The translations under genes were made by a program, and so were the position numbers. DNA of 64,000 nucleotides from an uncultured Prevotellaceae bacterium (GTDB taxonomy: Bacteria > Bacteroidota > Bacteroidia > Bacteroidales > Bacteroidaceae): contig CADAKX010000003.1 in NCBI GenBank assembly GCA_902788605.1, positions 120,300 through 184,299 on the forward strand, in the 5' to 3' direction. A model generated the notes under the pieces. The model searched no databases. It had not been told where the DNA came from and saw only the letters and a program-made list of their open reading frames with translations. Shown piece after piece: positions 16,262-25,134 of the stretch. Position 1 is the stretch's first letter, and the number at the start of each line of letters is the position of its first letter.

Positions 16262-18724
16262 TTATTTTAATGAACTCAATAAATTCTCCAGACTCATATC
16301 GTCTTGAATCAATACTTCACGAGGCTTGGATCCATGAGCCTGACCCACGATACCAGCCTTTTCCAACTGATCCATCAGTCGGCCTGCACGGTTGTAACCA
16401 ATGGCAAACTTACGCTGAATCAAACTTGTTGAGCCGCTTTGCTCGTGAACAATTAGTCGGGCAGCATCGTCAAACATCGGATCAAGGTGACTCAGGTCAG
16501 CATCGTTGTTACTTGAGCTTATGCCATCACTCTCGCTAACAGGAGGCTCGGGTAATTCATAAGGCTCCAAATAACCTTGCTGCTGGGCAATAAACTGATT
16601 GATGTCATCTACCTCAGGCGTATCAACAAAGGCACACTGCACACGCACGGGATCATTGCCCTGCAGATAGAGCATGTCTCCACGTCCAATCAATTGCTGG
16701 GCACCCATACGGTCAAGGATGGTCTTCGAGTCAATGCCCTGAGAGACCTTGAAGGCAATGCGTGCAGGGAAGTTAGCCTTGATGGTACCAGTGATAATGT
16801 TAGTGGTAGGACGCTGTGTAGCAATAATCATATGGATGCCTACGGCACGGGCCTTCTGGGCTATACGAGCGATGGGAAGTTCTATCTCCTTACCAGCTGT
16901 CATAATCAAATCACCATACTCATCGATAACCACCACAATATAAGGCATATACTTATGGCCCTTTTCGGGGTTCAGCTTACGGGCAATAAATTTGCGGTTG
17001 TAATCCTTGATGTTACGTTCGCCAGCGGCCATCAGCAACTCGTAGCGGGCATCCATCTCCACACAGAGACTCTGCAACGTGCGAATCACCTTCGTGGTGT
17101 CAGTAATAATAGGTGAAGCCGTTTCGTCGGGCACCTTTGCAAGGAAGTGATTAGCAATCTTGGCATAGATACTAAACTCTACCATTTTTGGGTCAACGAG
17201 AACAATCTTCATCTCAGCAGGATGCTTCTTATAGAGCAGTGAGGTTAGGATGGCATTCAAACCGACTGACTTACCCTGACCAGTGGCACCTGCCACCAGC
17301 AAGTGGGGTGCTTTGGCAAGGTCAAACATAAACACCTCATTCGTAATGGTCTTACCCATTGCACAAGGCAACTCCATCGTGGTCTCTTGGAACTTCTTCG
17401 AATTAAGAATCGACTCCATCGACACGATGTTGGCTTTGGCATTAGGTACCTCGATACCAATAGTTCCCTTTCCTGGAATTGGCGCAATAATACGAATACC
17501 AAGAGCCTTTAAACTCAACGCGATATCGTCTTCCAAACCACGAATCTTCGAAATACGGACACCTTGGGCTGGTGTAATTTCATAGAGTGTAATGGTTGGA
17601 CCAACAGTAGCCTTAATGCTGCTAATCTCTATACCAAAGGTGCGGAGTACGTCAATAATACGATTCTTATTTGCCGTCTGCTCTTCCATATCAATAAATG
17701 GCTTCCCGTCCGACTCGTATGTCTTCAGGAGGTCGAGTGTCGGATAATGATAGTTCTCAAGGTCGCGCTTAGGATCGTATGGTTCCAAGTCCTCAACAGC
17801 CACCTGCGTCTTCTCGTTTTCGTCGGCCTTTTCCACATCATCTGCTACGGTAATTTCTATTTCCGGCTCAGCCTTATCGATGTTTACAGCATTATGCTCT
17901 GTTGTCAAGACAACAGGCTCAGATAGCGTCTCTTGATGTCCAAAATCAACGACCTGTGTCTGGGGATTGTCAAATACCTCAGGATCTTCCTGCGTCTTAA
18001 TCAAGTTCTCGTAGGAGTCCCTTGCTGACACCTCAGACGACTCAGGATTATTAATCGTAAACGGAATCTTATTGATCAACTGCTTTGGATTCAAGATCTT
18101 GCGGATCCATACTATTGTTTCAGAACTGACATAAGTCAGGAACAAAATTGCCACAATCACCAGAATAGCCACCAAACCAGGACTGCCCACATAGCGCTCT
18201 AGGAAATGACTCACGTACAAGCCGTGGTCACCACCAGGACAGAAATGGGATGACGGACAAAGTGGCGTCACAAACTTGGCAAAAGTCACAGAGAACCACT
18301 CCATGAGGAGCGCCACACAAATGAACCACTTGAGCAATGATGGTCTGTAGGCCTTCATTAGCGACAACGAGAATAAAAACAGGATCACTGGCACACCAAA
18401 TGAGGCAATGCCAAAGCAATGATTCATAAAGAAATAGGCGGCATAGGCCCCAAGGCTGCCTACTGCGTTGCCAAATTTCTGCGGTTCGTTGGCTAAGTCA
18501 TCTTCACGTAGATTTTCTATGATACTTTGATCGGCAGCTCCCGTCGTAAAATAAGAGATGAAAGCCCACGTTAGACAAAACGACAGCGCAAAAAGAAGCA
18601 TTCCGATGAGGAAATGCAAACGCTCGTTTTGAAAGATTTGTACTATATGTTTTAATCCAATAGACTCCATCATGGAGGTCTCAGATGATTGAGATATCGT
18701 TTTTTTGCTTTTTTTCTTTGCCAT
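16262..18724 (-). CDS. ftsK: DNA translocase FtsK
   Basis: FtsK pumps chromosomal DNA through the closing septum and activates dimer resolution at dif. The 820-aa protein has about four to five N-terminal membrane helices (residues 30-215) and an acidic low-complexity linker (about 230-325). The RecA-like motor follows: Walker A GATGQGKSV, Walker B IVVVIDEYGDL, and the ATQRPTTNIITG stretch. A C-terminal winged-helix gamma domain (about 750-820, FAIGYNRAGRLMDQLEKAGI) reads polar sequences. The start at 18724 is preceded by a minus-strand -7 element TAATTTTG (18752-18759). It heads a three-gene run with lolA and the DUF5687-like gene. Confidence 0.95.
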   Translation of the reverse strand: MAKKKSKKTISQSSETSMMESIGLKHIVQIFQNERLHFLIGMLLFALSFCLTWAFISYFTTGAADQSIIENLREDDLANEPQKFGNAVGSLGAYAAYFFMNHCFGIASFGVPVILFLFSLSLMKAYRPSLLKWFICVALLMEWFSVTFAKFVTPLCPSSHFCPGGDHGLYVSHFLERYVGSPGLVAILVIVAILFLTYVSSETIVWIRKILNPKQLINKIPFTINNPESSEVSARDSYENLIKTQEDPEVFDNPQTQVVDFGHQETLSEPVVLTTEHNAVNIDKAEPEIEITVADDVEKADENEKTQVAVEDLEPYDPKRDLENYHYPTLDLLKTYESDGKPFIDMEEQTANKNRIIDVLRTFGIEISSIKATVGPTITLYEITPAQGVRISKIRGLEDDIALSLKALGIRIIAPIPGKGTIGIEVPNAKANIVSMESILNSKKFQETTMELPCAMGKTITNEVFMFDLAKAPHLLVAGATGQGKSVGLNAILTSLLYKKHPAEMKIVLVDPKMVEFSIYAKIANHFLAKVPDETASPIITDTTKVIRTLQSLCVEMDARYELLMAAGERNIKDYNRKFIARKLNPEKGHKYMPYIVVVIDEYGDLIMTAGKEIELPIARIAQKARAVGIHMIIATQRPTTNIITGTIKANFPARIAFKVSQGIDSKTILDRMGAQQLIGRGDMLYLQGNDPVRVQCAFVDTPEVDDINQFIAQQQGYLEPYELPEPPVSESDGISSSNNDADLSHLDPMFDDAARLIVHEQSGSTSLIQRKFAIGYNRAGRLMDQLEKAGIVGQAHGSKPREVLIQDDMSLENLLSSLK

Positions 18725-18830
18725 TATGATGTGTATTCGTTAATTCTTCTGCAAAATTAGCGGAAAAAAATCAGTTATCATCATAAAATCACATTTTTTT
18801 TGTATTTTTGCACCTCGAAAAGGTTTTATC

Positions 18831-19463
18831 ATGTTTAAAACGATATACAACAAATACGACAAGGCACAGATTTCATCACTTCCCGTGGCTCAGTTTCCAG
18901 GCAGAATCATAGTAATCCTGACGCCTGGTGAGACGGAAAAGGCGGTGAGATATCTCTTATCCCAACCTATTTTGGGGTTCGATACAGAAACGCGCCCTTC
19001 TTTTAAACGAGGTCACCAGCATAAGGTGTCGCTCTTGCAGGTATCAACACCCGACACTTGTTTCCTTTTCAGGTTGAACCATACGGGACTTACGCCTGCA
19101 CTCATCAATCTGCTTGAAGACAGGACTGTCAAGAAGATAGGCCTTTCATGGCATGACGATGTGAATTCCCTGAATAAGATTGGAGAATTCAAAACGGGTA
19201 GTTTCATCGACATTCAGGATTTAGTGCGAGAGCTAGGCATCGAGGACCTCAGCCTACAGAAGTTGTATGCTAACCTCTTCAATCAGAAAATCAGTAAGAG
19301 GCAGCAGTTGAGCAACTGGGAAGCAGACATTTTGTCAGACAAACAGAAGATGTATGCGGCTACAGATGCATGGGCTTGCATCATGATATATGAGGAAATC
19401 ATAAGACTTAAAGAGTCAGGAGATTACGAATTAATTATTAAAGAAGAACAGAACAATGAATAA
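18831..19463 (+). CDS. 3'-5' exonuclease (DnaQ/RNase D-like)
   Basis: A 210-aa DEDDy-type exonuclease, resembling a stand-alone RNase D or WRN exonuclease domain. Catalytic motif Exo I is GFDTETRPSF (D51, E53), Exo II includes LSWHDDVNSL, and Exo III is YAATDAWACIMIY with its tyrosine and aspartate. No HRDC domain follows, so it is shorter than RNase D. It could trim structured RNA or act in DNA repair; the sequence does not settle which. A -7 element TATTTTTG is at 18803-18810. Its 3' end overlaps the methyltransferase gene by 8 bases. Confidence 0.85.
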   Translation: MFKTIYNKYDKAQISSLPVAQFPGRIIVILTPGETEKAVRYLLSQPILGFDTETRPSFKRGHQHKVSLLQVSTPDTCFLFRLNHTGLTPALINLLEDRTVKKIGLSWHDDVNSLNKIGEFKTGSFIDIQDLVRELGIEDLSLQKLYANLFNQKISKRQQLSNWEADILSDKQKMYAATDAWACIMIYEEIIRLKESGDYELIIKEEQNNE

Positions 19464-20622
19464 AGTATATTTGAAACGAGGCAAAGAAGAAAGCCTTCTG
19501 CGTTTTCATCCATGGATTTTCTCTGGTGCTATTCACCATACTGACAATGGCATTGAAGAGGGAGAAGTGGTGCGAGTGGTAACAGAAAATGGTGATTTTA
19601 TCGCTGTAGGACACTATCAGCAGGGATCTATCGCTGTGCGTGTACTGACCTTCAACGAAGTAGAAATCGACGACCAGTTCTGGGAATCTCGTCTTCAGTC
19701 TGCGCTCGACATGCGACTTTCTATCGGTCTGGCTAACAATCCTCAAACTAACGCCTATCGATTGGTTCATGGAGAGGGCGACCTCCTGCCAGGCCTTATC
19801 ATTGACGTCTATGGTGATACAGCCGTGATGCAGGCACATAGCATCGGAATGCACCTATCTCGCCACGCTATTGCTCAGGCATTGGCAAAGGTTATGAATA
19901 ACCGCGTTTCAAATATCTATTATAAGAGTGAGACGACACTCTCATTTGTGGAACCAGAGAACGGTTTCCTGTTGGGCGAAACAGATAACAACATTGCTGT
20001 AGAAAACGGTTTGAAGTTCTATGTCGACTGGCTGCGTGGACAAAAGACCGGTTTCTTTGTTGACCAACGTGAAAACCGTGCTTTGCTCGAGAAATATTCA
20101 GCAGATAAAAACGTACTGAACATGTTCTGCTATACAGGCGGATTCTCATTCTATGCCATGCGTGGCGGTGCCAAGTCTGTTCACTCTGTCGACAGTTCTG
20201 CCAAGGCCATCGAACTGACCCGTCGCAACGTAGAACTGAATTTCCCAGGCGATTCTCGTCACGAGGCTTTCTGTGAAGACGCTTTCAAGTATCTGGATAA
20301 AATCCAGGGCTACAATCTCATCATTCTCGATCCCCCTGCCTTTGCCAAACACCGTGGAGCCCTCCATAATGCTCTCAAGGGCTATACACGATTAAATCAA
20401 AAGGCTTTTGAGAAAATTGAGAAAGGTGGTATTCTCTTCACATTCTCATGCTCACAGGTTGTTACCAAGGAGCACTTCCGAAATGCAGTATTCACAGCAG
20501 CAGCGCTGGCCAAGCGCAAGGTGCGAATCCTACATCAGTTGCATCAGCCGGCTGACCACCCCATTAACATCTATCATCCTGAAGGTGAATATCTAAAGGG
20601 ACTTGTTCTCTATGTTGAATAA
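19456..20622 (+). CDS. rlmI: 23S rRNA m5C methyltransferase RlmI-like
   Basis: This 388-aa SAM-dependent methyltransferase belongs to the family that makes 5-methylcytosine at position 1962 of 23S rRNA. An N-terminal PUA domain (about 1-75) starts VYLKRGKEESLLRFHPWIFSGA. The class I Rossmann domain has the SAM loop NMFCYTGGFSFYA and the NADPPxx-equivalent ILDPPAFAKHR. A catalytic-cysteine strand, FTFSCSQVV, follows. Both flanking genes overlap it, the exonuclease by 8 bases and tilS by 11, so the three are probably translated from one message. The family also contains RlmK-like members; RlmI is the closest call. Confidence 0.88.
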   Translation: MNKVYLKRGKEESLLRFHPWIFSGAIHHTDNGIEEGEVVRVVTENGDFIAVGHYQQGSIAVRVLTFNEVEIDDQFWESRLQSALDMRLSIGLANNPQTNAYRLVHGEGDLLPGLIIDVYGDTAVMQAHSIGMHLSRHAIAQALAKVMNNRVSNIYYKSETTLSFVEPENGFLLGETDNNIAVENGLKFYVDWLRGQKTGFFVDQRENRALLEKYSADKNVLNMFCYTGGFSFYAMRGGAKSVHSVDSSAKAIELTRRNVELNFPGDSRHEAFCEDAFKYLDKIQGYNLIILDPPAFAKHRGALHNALKGYTRLNQKAFEKIEKGGILFTFSCSQVVTKEHFRNAVFTAAALAKRKVRILHQLHQPADHPINIYHPEGEYLKGLVLYVE

Positions 20623-21931
20623 GGTAAAGGAGTATATTGCCAAACATCATCTTCTTAGCTTAAACAAACATTATATAGTTGCTTTGAGCGGAGGAGGTGA
20701 TAGCGTGTGTCTTCTATTAGTCATGCATCGTCTGGGCTACCACATAGAGGCAGCCCATTGCAACTTTCATCTACGTCAAGACGAAAGTAATCGTGATGAA
20801 GCGTTTGTGATCAATCTTTGCAAGCAACTCAATATAGAATTGCATCTCATCCATTTTGATACAGAAACCTATGCAAAGACCCACAAAATCAGCATCGAGA
20901 TGGCTGCTCGCGAACTGAGATATAATTACTTCGAGCAATTACGAAGGGACATCTGTTTCGATGGTATCTGTGTGGCTCACCATCAGGATGACTCTGTTGA
21001 AACTATACTGCTGAATCTGATTCGAGGCACAGGTGTACATGGCCTAACGGGCATCAAACCACGAAACGGAAACATACTGCGCCCACTTCTATGTGTTAGC
21101 AAAAGCGATATAACCAAATGGCTGAACGAGCAACATCAGGATTATGTTACCGACTCGACCAACCTGCAGACCGATGCTGTCAGAAACAAAATCCGCCTCA
21201 AAATCATGCCATTACTCAGAGAAATTAATCCTAGTGTTGAGAATAGCATTATGAACACAGCTCAGCATCTAGAAGAGGTGGCGTCATTGTATGATAATAC
21301 CGTTGGCCACACACTTGATAAGCTCATCTCAGACAACAGTCTTGATATTCAAGCCTTGCTTCAGGAACCTGCTGCCAAGAGCATCGTATTTGAATGGCTC
21401 AAGCCATATCATTTCTCATCAGCCATTATTGAACAGATTTTCGACTCAATATCATCATTACAAGCAGGCAAAGAATGGCATTCAGACAGCCATCAACTGG
21501 CTGTTCATCAAAATCGTTTGGTGTTAGAACAAAAGCAAGCTCCCCTACCCACTTTTCGTATCCCAGAACAAGGAAACTATATCTATGACAATGACCACAA
21601 AATCAAAATCGAGCTGTACAAAGGCAAATGTATCTATAAAAATATAGAAACAGCCTGCTTGGACAAATCAAAGATAATATTTCCATTAGTCATTCGTCCT
21701 ATTCAGGCTGGCGACCGTTTTCAGCCCTTTGGCATGAAAGGAACTAAGCTTGTGAGCGACTACCTCACCGATTGTCACCTCTCTATTTTCGAGAAACGTC
21801 GTTCTCTGGTGCTCTGTGACGCCAACGGACAGATTTTATGGTTAGTAAATCATCGTCCAGATGCCCGCTTCTGTGTGAATGATATAACGCAAGAAACACT
21901 AGTATTTTCTTTTTTTAACACAAAAAAGTAG
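20612..21931 (+). CDS. tilS: tRNA(Ile)-lysidine synthase
   Basis: TilS converts C34 of the CAU-anticodon tRNA-Ile to lysidine, changing its specificity from AUG to AUA. The 439-aa enzyme has the N-type ATP pyrophosphatase loop VALSGGGDS, then AAHCNFHLR and the family signature HHQDDSVETILLNLIRGTG. The C-terminal tRNA-binding domain includes DRFQPFGMKGTKLVSDYL. I start at 20612 (MLNKVKEYI), which overlaps rlmI by 11 bases; an in-frame ATG at 20603 would add three residues. It is the third gene of an exonuclease-rlmI-tilS run. Confidence 0.94.
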   Translation: MLNKVKEYIAKHHLLSLNKHYIVALSGGGDSVCLLLVMHRLGYHIEAAHCNFHLRQDESNRDEAFVINLCKQLNIELHLIHFDTETYAKTHKISIEMAARELRYNYFEQLRRDICFDGICVAHHQDDSVETILLNLIRGTGVHGLTGIKPRNGNILRPLLCVSKSDITKWLNEQHQDYVTDSTNLQTDAVRNKIRLKIMPLLREINPSVENSIMNTAQHLEEVASLYDNTVGHTLDKLISDNSLDIQALLQEPAAKSIVFEWLKPYHFSSAIIEQIFDSISSLQAGKEWHSDSHQLAVHQNRLVLEQKQAPLPTFRIPEQGNYIYDNDHKIKIELYKGKCIYKNIETACLDKSKIIFPLVIRPIQAGDRFQPFGMKGTKLVSDYLTDCHLSIFEKRRSLVLCDANGQILWLVNHRPDARFCVNDITQETLVFSFFNTKK

Positions 21932-21963
21932 TCGTTTTGAGAACAACGTATCGATATTTTTTG

Positions 21964-21971
21964 TAACTTTG
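21964..21971 (+). promoter_or_regulatory. -7 element of rpoD
   Basis: TAACTTTG, 77 bases before the rpoD ATG. A TTTG at 21936-21939 is 24 bases upstream, longer than the usual 19-21, so the -33 assignment is weak. The leader of about 70 bases is long for this window. Confidence 0.55.
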
Positions 21972-22048
21972 CAGCCGCAAATAGAGTATTATACATGTAT
22001 AAGCCTAAATATCAGGCAGTTAGTTTTAAAATTTTCGAGGATAAATAG

Positions 22049-22921
22049 ATGAGACAACTAAAGATTCAGAAAAGTATCACCAACCGTTCAAGCGAAGCAC
22101 TTGATAAATATCTTGTAGAAATTGGCCGTGCACCCCTTATCAGTATTGATGAAGAGATTGAACTGGCTCAAAAGATTCGCAAGGGCGGTTTGGAAGGTGA
22201 GCGAGCCAAAGACAAACTGGTTACGGCCAACCTGCGCTTCGTAGTATCAGTTGCCAAGCAGTATCAGCATCAGGGTCTGACGCTTACCGATTTGATTGAC
22301 GAAGGAAATATTGGACTCATCAAAGCAGCCCAGAAGTTCGACGAAACTCGCGGCTTCAAATTCATCTCTTATGCCGTATGGTGGATTCGTCAGAGCATTC
22401 TTCAGGCTATTGCCGAGCAGAGCCGTATTGTACGTCTGCCTTTGAATCAGGTAGGTTCTCTTAACAAGATTAATCACGAGATTAACAAGTTTGAGCAGGA
22501 GAACCAGCGTCATCCCTCAGTGAGCGAGTTGGCTGAAATGACCGACATTGATGAGGAAAAGATAGGCCAGTCAATGCAGGCTGATAGTCACCATGTGTCT
22601 ATCGATGCACCTTTCCAGGACGGTGAGGACAACTGTATGCTCGACGTTATGGCTTCTGGCGATGACAGTCGTACAGACCGTCATGTTGACCACGAGTCCA
22701 TGGCACAGGAGTTAAACTCTGTCCTCTCGAAGGTTTTGAAAGATCGTGAGATTATCATCATCCGTGAGTGCTTTGGTATTGGCTGCCACGAAAAGGGACT
22801 TGAGGAAATTGGCGACGAATTGGGACTGACCCGCGAGCGTGTTCGCCAAATTCGCGAGAAGAGTATTGCGAAGCTTCGCGACTCCGGTAATGCTAAGATT
22901 CTGATGAAGTATCTTGGATAA
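22049..22921 (+). CDS. rpoD: Primary sigma factor RpoD (short Bacteroidetes form)
   Basis: This 290-aa sigma-70 factor directs RNA polymerase to housekeeping promoters, in this phylum the TTTG/TAnnTTTG type seen throughout the window. It lacks region 1.1, as is normal for Bacteroidetes RpoD. Region 1.2 is SEALDKYLVEIGRAPL. Regions 2.1-2.4 run from LVTANLRFVVSVAKQY through YAVWWIRQSILQAIAEQS. Region 3 starts at RLPLNQVGSLNKI. Region 4.2 carries the helix-turn-helix GDELGLTRERVRQIREKS. A strong terminator follows at 22948-22988. Confidence 0.95.
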   Translation: MRQLKIQKSITNRSSEALDKYLVEIGRAPLISIDEEIELAQKIRKGGLEGERAKDKLVTANLRFVVSVAKQYQHQGLTLTDLIDEGNIGLIKAAQKFDETRGFKFISYAVWWIRQSILQAIAEQSRIVRLPLNQVGSLNKINHEINKFEQENQRHPSVSELAEMTDIDEEKIGQSMQADSHHVSIDAPFQDGEDNCMLDVMASGDDSRTDRHVDHESMAQELNSVLSKVLKDREIIIIRECFGIGCHEKGLEEIGDELGLTRERVRQIREKSIAKLRDSGNAKILMKYLG

Positions 22922-22947
22922 TATTCATAAAAACACAAATATATCAG

Positions 22948-22988
22948 CAAGAGCTACAAATATAAATTTTGTAGCTCTTGTTTTTTTT
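22948..22988 (+). terminator. Terminator after rpoD
   Basis: A 13-bp perfect stem (22948-22960 with 22968-22980) and 7-base loop is followed by eight T residues, 27 bases after the rpoD stop. It is a textbook intrinsic terminator. Confidence 0.93.
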
Positions 22989-23001
22989 CTACCATAAACT
23001 A

Positions 23002-23032
23002 TTGGTCGTTTCATTCTTTTTGTATACCTTTG
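23002..23032 (+). promoter_or_regulatory. Promoter of the DUF5686-like gene, probably leaderless
   Basis: TTG at 23002-23004 and TACCTTTG at 23025-23032 are separated by 20 bases. The first ATG of the gene is at 23038, five bases after the -7 element, so the message should start at or within a few bases of the start codon. Confidence 0.68.
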
Positions 23033-23037
23033 TGCCT

Positions 23038-25134
23038 ATGAAACGCGTATTACTAACCTTTTTCATGGCAATAGTCATGACAACAATGGTTTCTGGCGAG
23101 ATTCTTGACTCGCTGGTGATGAATCGCGTATTCAATTTCCAACGCAATTATACGCAGGACGTCAACGGTTTCTCGACCAATGTCTACATGAAGTACATCT
23201 ATCAGACCGAAAGGCGTAATTTCACCTTGTGGGCCATCCCCAGTATGTATACCATTGCGGAGGGAGAAAGGGCTTTCGTTAGCGAGCAGTACAGCCGATT
23301 TAACTTTCGCACTGTAGGTGATTACGACAATATACAACAGGTTTACAATACGACCATTCCAAGACAAAGACATACAATGCCTATACTGATGGCATATGTA
23401 ACGCCCAACCTCTATGGCACCACTATCTACGGCGACCATGTTCTCTCTCCTTTCTGTCGTGAGAATCATATCTATTATCATTACTCGTCTGTACCACTTT
23501 CAAATAATCAGATTCGTATCTACTTCTGCCCTAAAATAGTGCCTAACACACAATTGGTGCAGGGAAAAGCGACCGTTGACCGAATCACTGGTCGAATAGA
23601 ACAGGTTGAGATGGAGGGCGAATACGACATGATCCATTTTCAGACACTGACCATGCAGGGTGAAGAAGGCTCTCGAGCATTGTTACCCAAATACTGTATC
23701 ACAGATATAGCCTTTAAGTTTGCTGGCAATCACATCACCTCGCACTTTGAGGCTGTGTTCGATTGCCCCATCACATTGGCAGATACCGTTGACGTGACAG
23801 GAAATTACAGTCTGATGGACTCTATCCGTCCTATGAGCCTTTCACAACAAGAACTTGATATCTTTGAAGACTTTATTCGCAAGAACACGCCCGAGGTAGA
23901 GGAAGACTCTATTGAGGAGGAAGAGGTTGATTCACTGAGCATCACTGCCACGCTGGTAGGAAAGAAAAAACTCGATGAGGAAGGTGACAATCAAGAAGAA
24001 ACAACCAATCCACATCATAATTATCTTAAAGAGAGTTGGGATTTTATTGAGGAAAGTCTTTTCCATAGTCTTCGACATCGTACGAAGAAAAGCGACATCC
24101 GTCTGTCTTCTCTCATAGACCCTCAATATATCAGCTACAGCCGTAGCAAGGGTTTATCATATAAAATGAAACTCTACGCCAGCTATCATTTCACAGACAA
24201 ATCGTGGGCGGAATTCCGACCTCGTATGGGTTATAACTTCAAACTAAAGGAAATCTATTTCGATGCACCATTATATTTTACCTACAACGCAGACCTCGAT
24301 GCTGGCATTGATGCCACATTCGGTAAGGACAATCGTATTGGAAACTCGAGCGTGCTCGATGAGATTAAGAAGGAACAAGGCGATGACATAAACCTTGAGG
24401 GGCTTGACCTTGACCTATTCGACGACTACTACTGGAACGTATCGCATCACATACGTCCAAACAAATGGATATACATCCGTTCGGGATTCGTGATACATGA
24501 ACGTCGTGCACTGAATCCACAGGCCATGACACATTATGGCAAACATAGTAAGTATCTTTCGCTTGCACCATCTATTACTCTCCAACTAAACCCATGGAAG
24601 AATGCACCATTCTTCACGATTAATTACGAGAGAGGCTTTAAACTAAAGAGTAATTACGTCAGATACGAGCGTATCGAGGCTGATGCATCATTCAAATATA
24701 GGATGAGACGAACCGAACAAATTAACACTCGCATTGGAGGTGGTCTCTATACCGACAAGAAAAACAATTACTTCCTCGACTTCGCAAACTTCCGTGCCAA
24801 CAATCTGCCAGACGGATGGGATGATGACTGGTCGGGCGACTTCCAACTACTTAGTTCCAGACTATATAACGAATCTAGTTATTATATTCGTGGTCATTTG
24901 TCATACGAGGCGCCACTCCTTGGTGCTTTCTTAACACCTGCCATCGGCCGTTATGTAGAACGCGAACGAACATATCTAAGTACTCTTTCCATTGACCACA
25001 CCCGACAGTATTCAGAGATTGGCTATGGCTTTTCTTGCCGATTCTTCTCTATGGGCATCTTTGCCAGTTTCCTTAACTCTGATTATCAGGACATGGGTTG
25101 TAAATTTACATTCGAATTATTCCGCAGATGGTAA
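23038..25134 (+). CDS. DUF5686-like outer-membrane-associated protein
   Basis: This 698-aa protein starts with a signal peptide (MKRVLLTFFMAIVMTTMVSG). The middle contains HVLSPFCRENHIYYHYS and KATVDRITGRIEQVEMEGEY. That layout resembles DUF5686 proteins, where a similar SPFSxxAFxxY segment is followed by a strand reporting on membership in the outer membrane. An acidic low-complexity linker (about 285-325) follows, then a C-terminal half of alternating aromatic strands consistent with a beta barrel ending in TFELFRRW. I start at 23038; an open frame beginning at 22978 would precede the promoter. The last 7 bases overlap the AddA-like gene. Its function is unknown. Confidence 0.72.
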   Translation: MKRVLLTFFMAIVMTTMVSGEILDSLVMNRVFNFQRNYTQDVNGFSTNVYMKYIYQTERRNFTLWAIPSMYTIAEGERAFVSEQYSRFNFRTVGDYDNIQQVYNTTIPRQRHTMPILMAYVTPNLYGTTIYGDHVLSPFCRENHIYYHYSSVPLSNNQIRIYFCPKIVPNTQLVQGKATVDRITGRIEQVEMEGEYDMIHFQTLTMQGEEGSRALLPKYCITDIAFKFAGNHITSHFEAVFDCPITLADTVDVTGNYSLMDSIRPMSLSQQELDIFEDFIRKNTPEVEEDSIEEEEVDSLSITATLVGKKKLDEEGDNQEETTNPHHNYLKESWDFIEESLFHSLRHRTKKSDIRLSSLIDPQYISYSRSKGLSYKMKLYASYHFTDKSWAEFRPRMGYNFKLKEIYFDAPLYFTYNADLDAGIDATFGKDNRIGNSSVLDEIKKEQGDDINLEGLDLDLFDDYYWNVSHHIRPNKWIYIRSGFVIHERRALNPQAMTHYGKHSKYLSLAPSITLQLNPWKNAPFFTINYERGFKLKSNYVRYERIEADASFKYRMRRTEQINTRIGGGLYTDKKNNYFLDFANFRANNLPDGWDDDWSGDFQLLSSRLYNESSYYIRGHLSYEAPLLGAFLTPAIGRYVERERTYLSTLSIDHTRQYSEIGYGFSCRFFSMGIFASFLNSDYQDMGCKFTFELFRRW

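Noticed and set aside
22978-23037. Upstream start for the DUF5686-like gene
   Set aside because: It would lie in the T run of the rpoD terminator and ahead of the promoter; the signal peptide begins at 23038.
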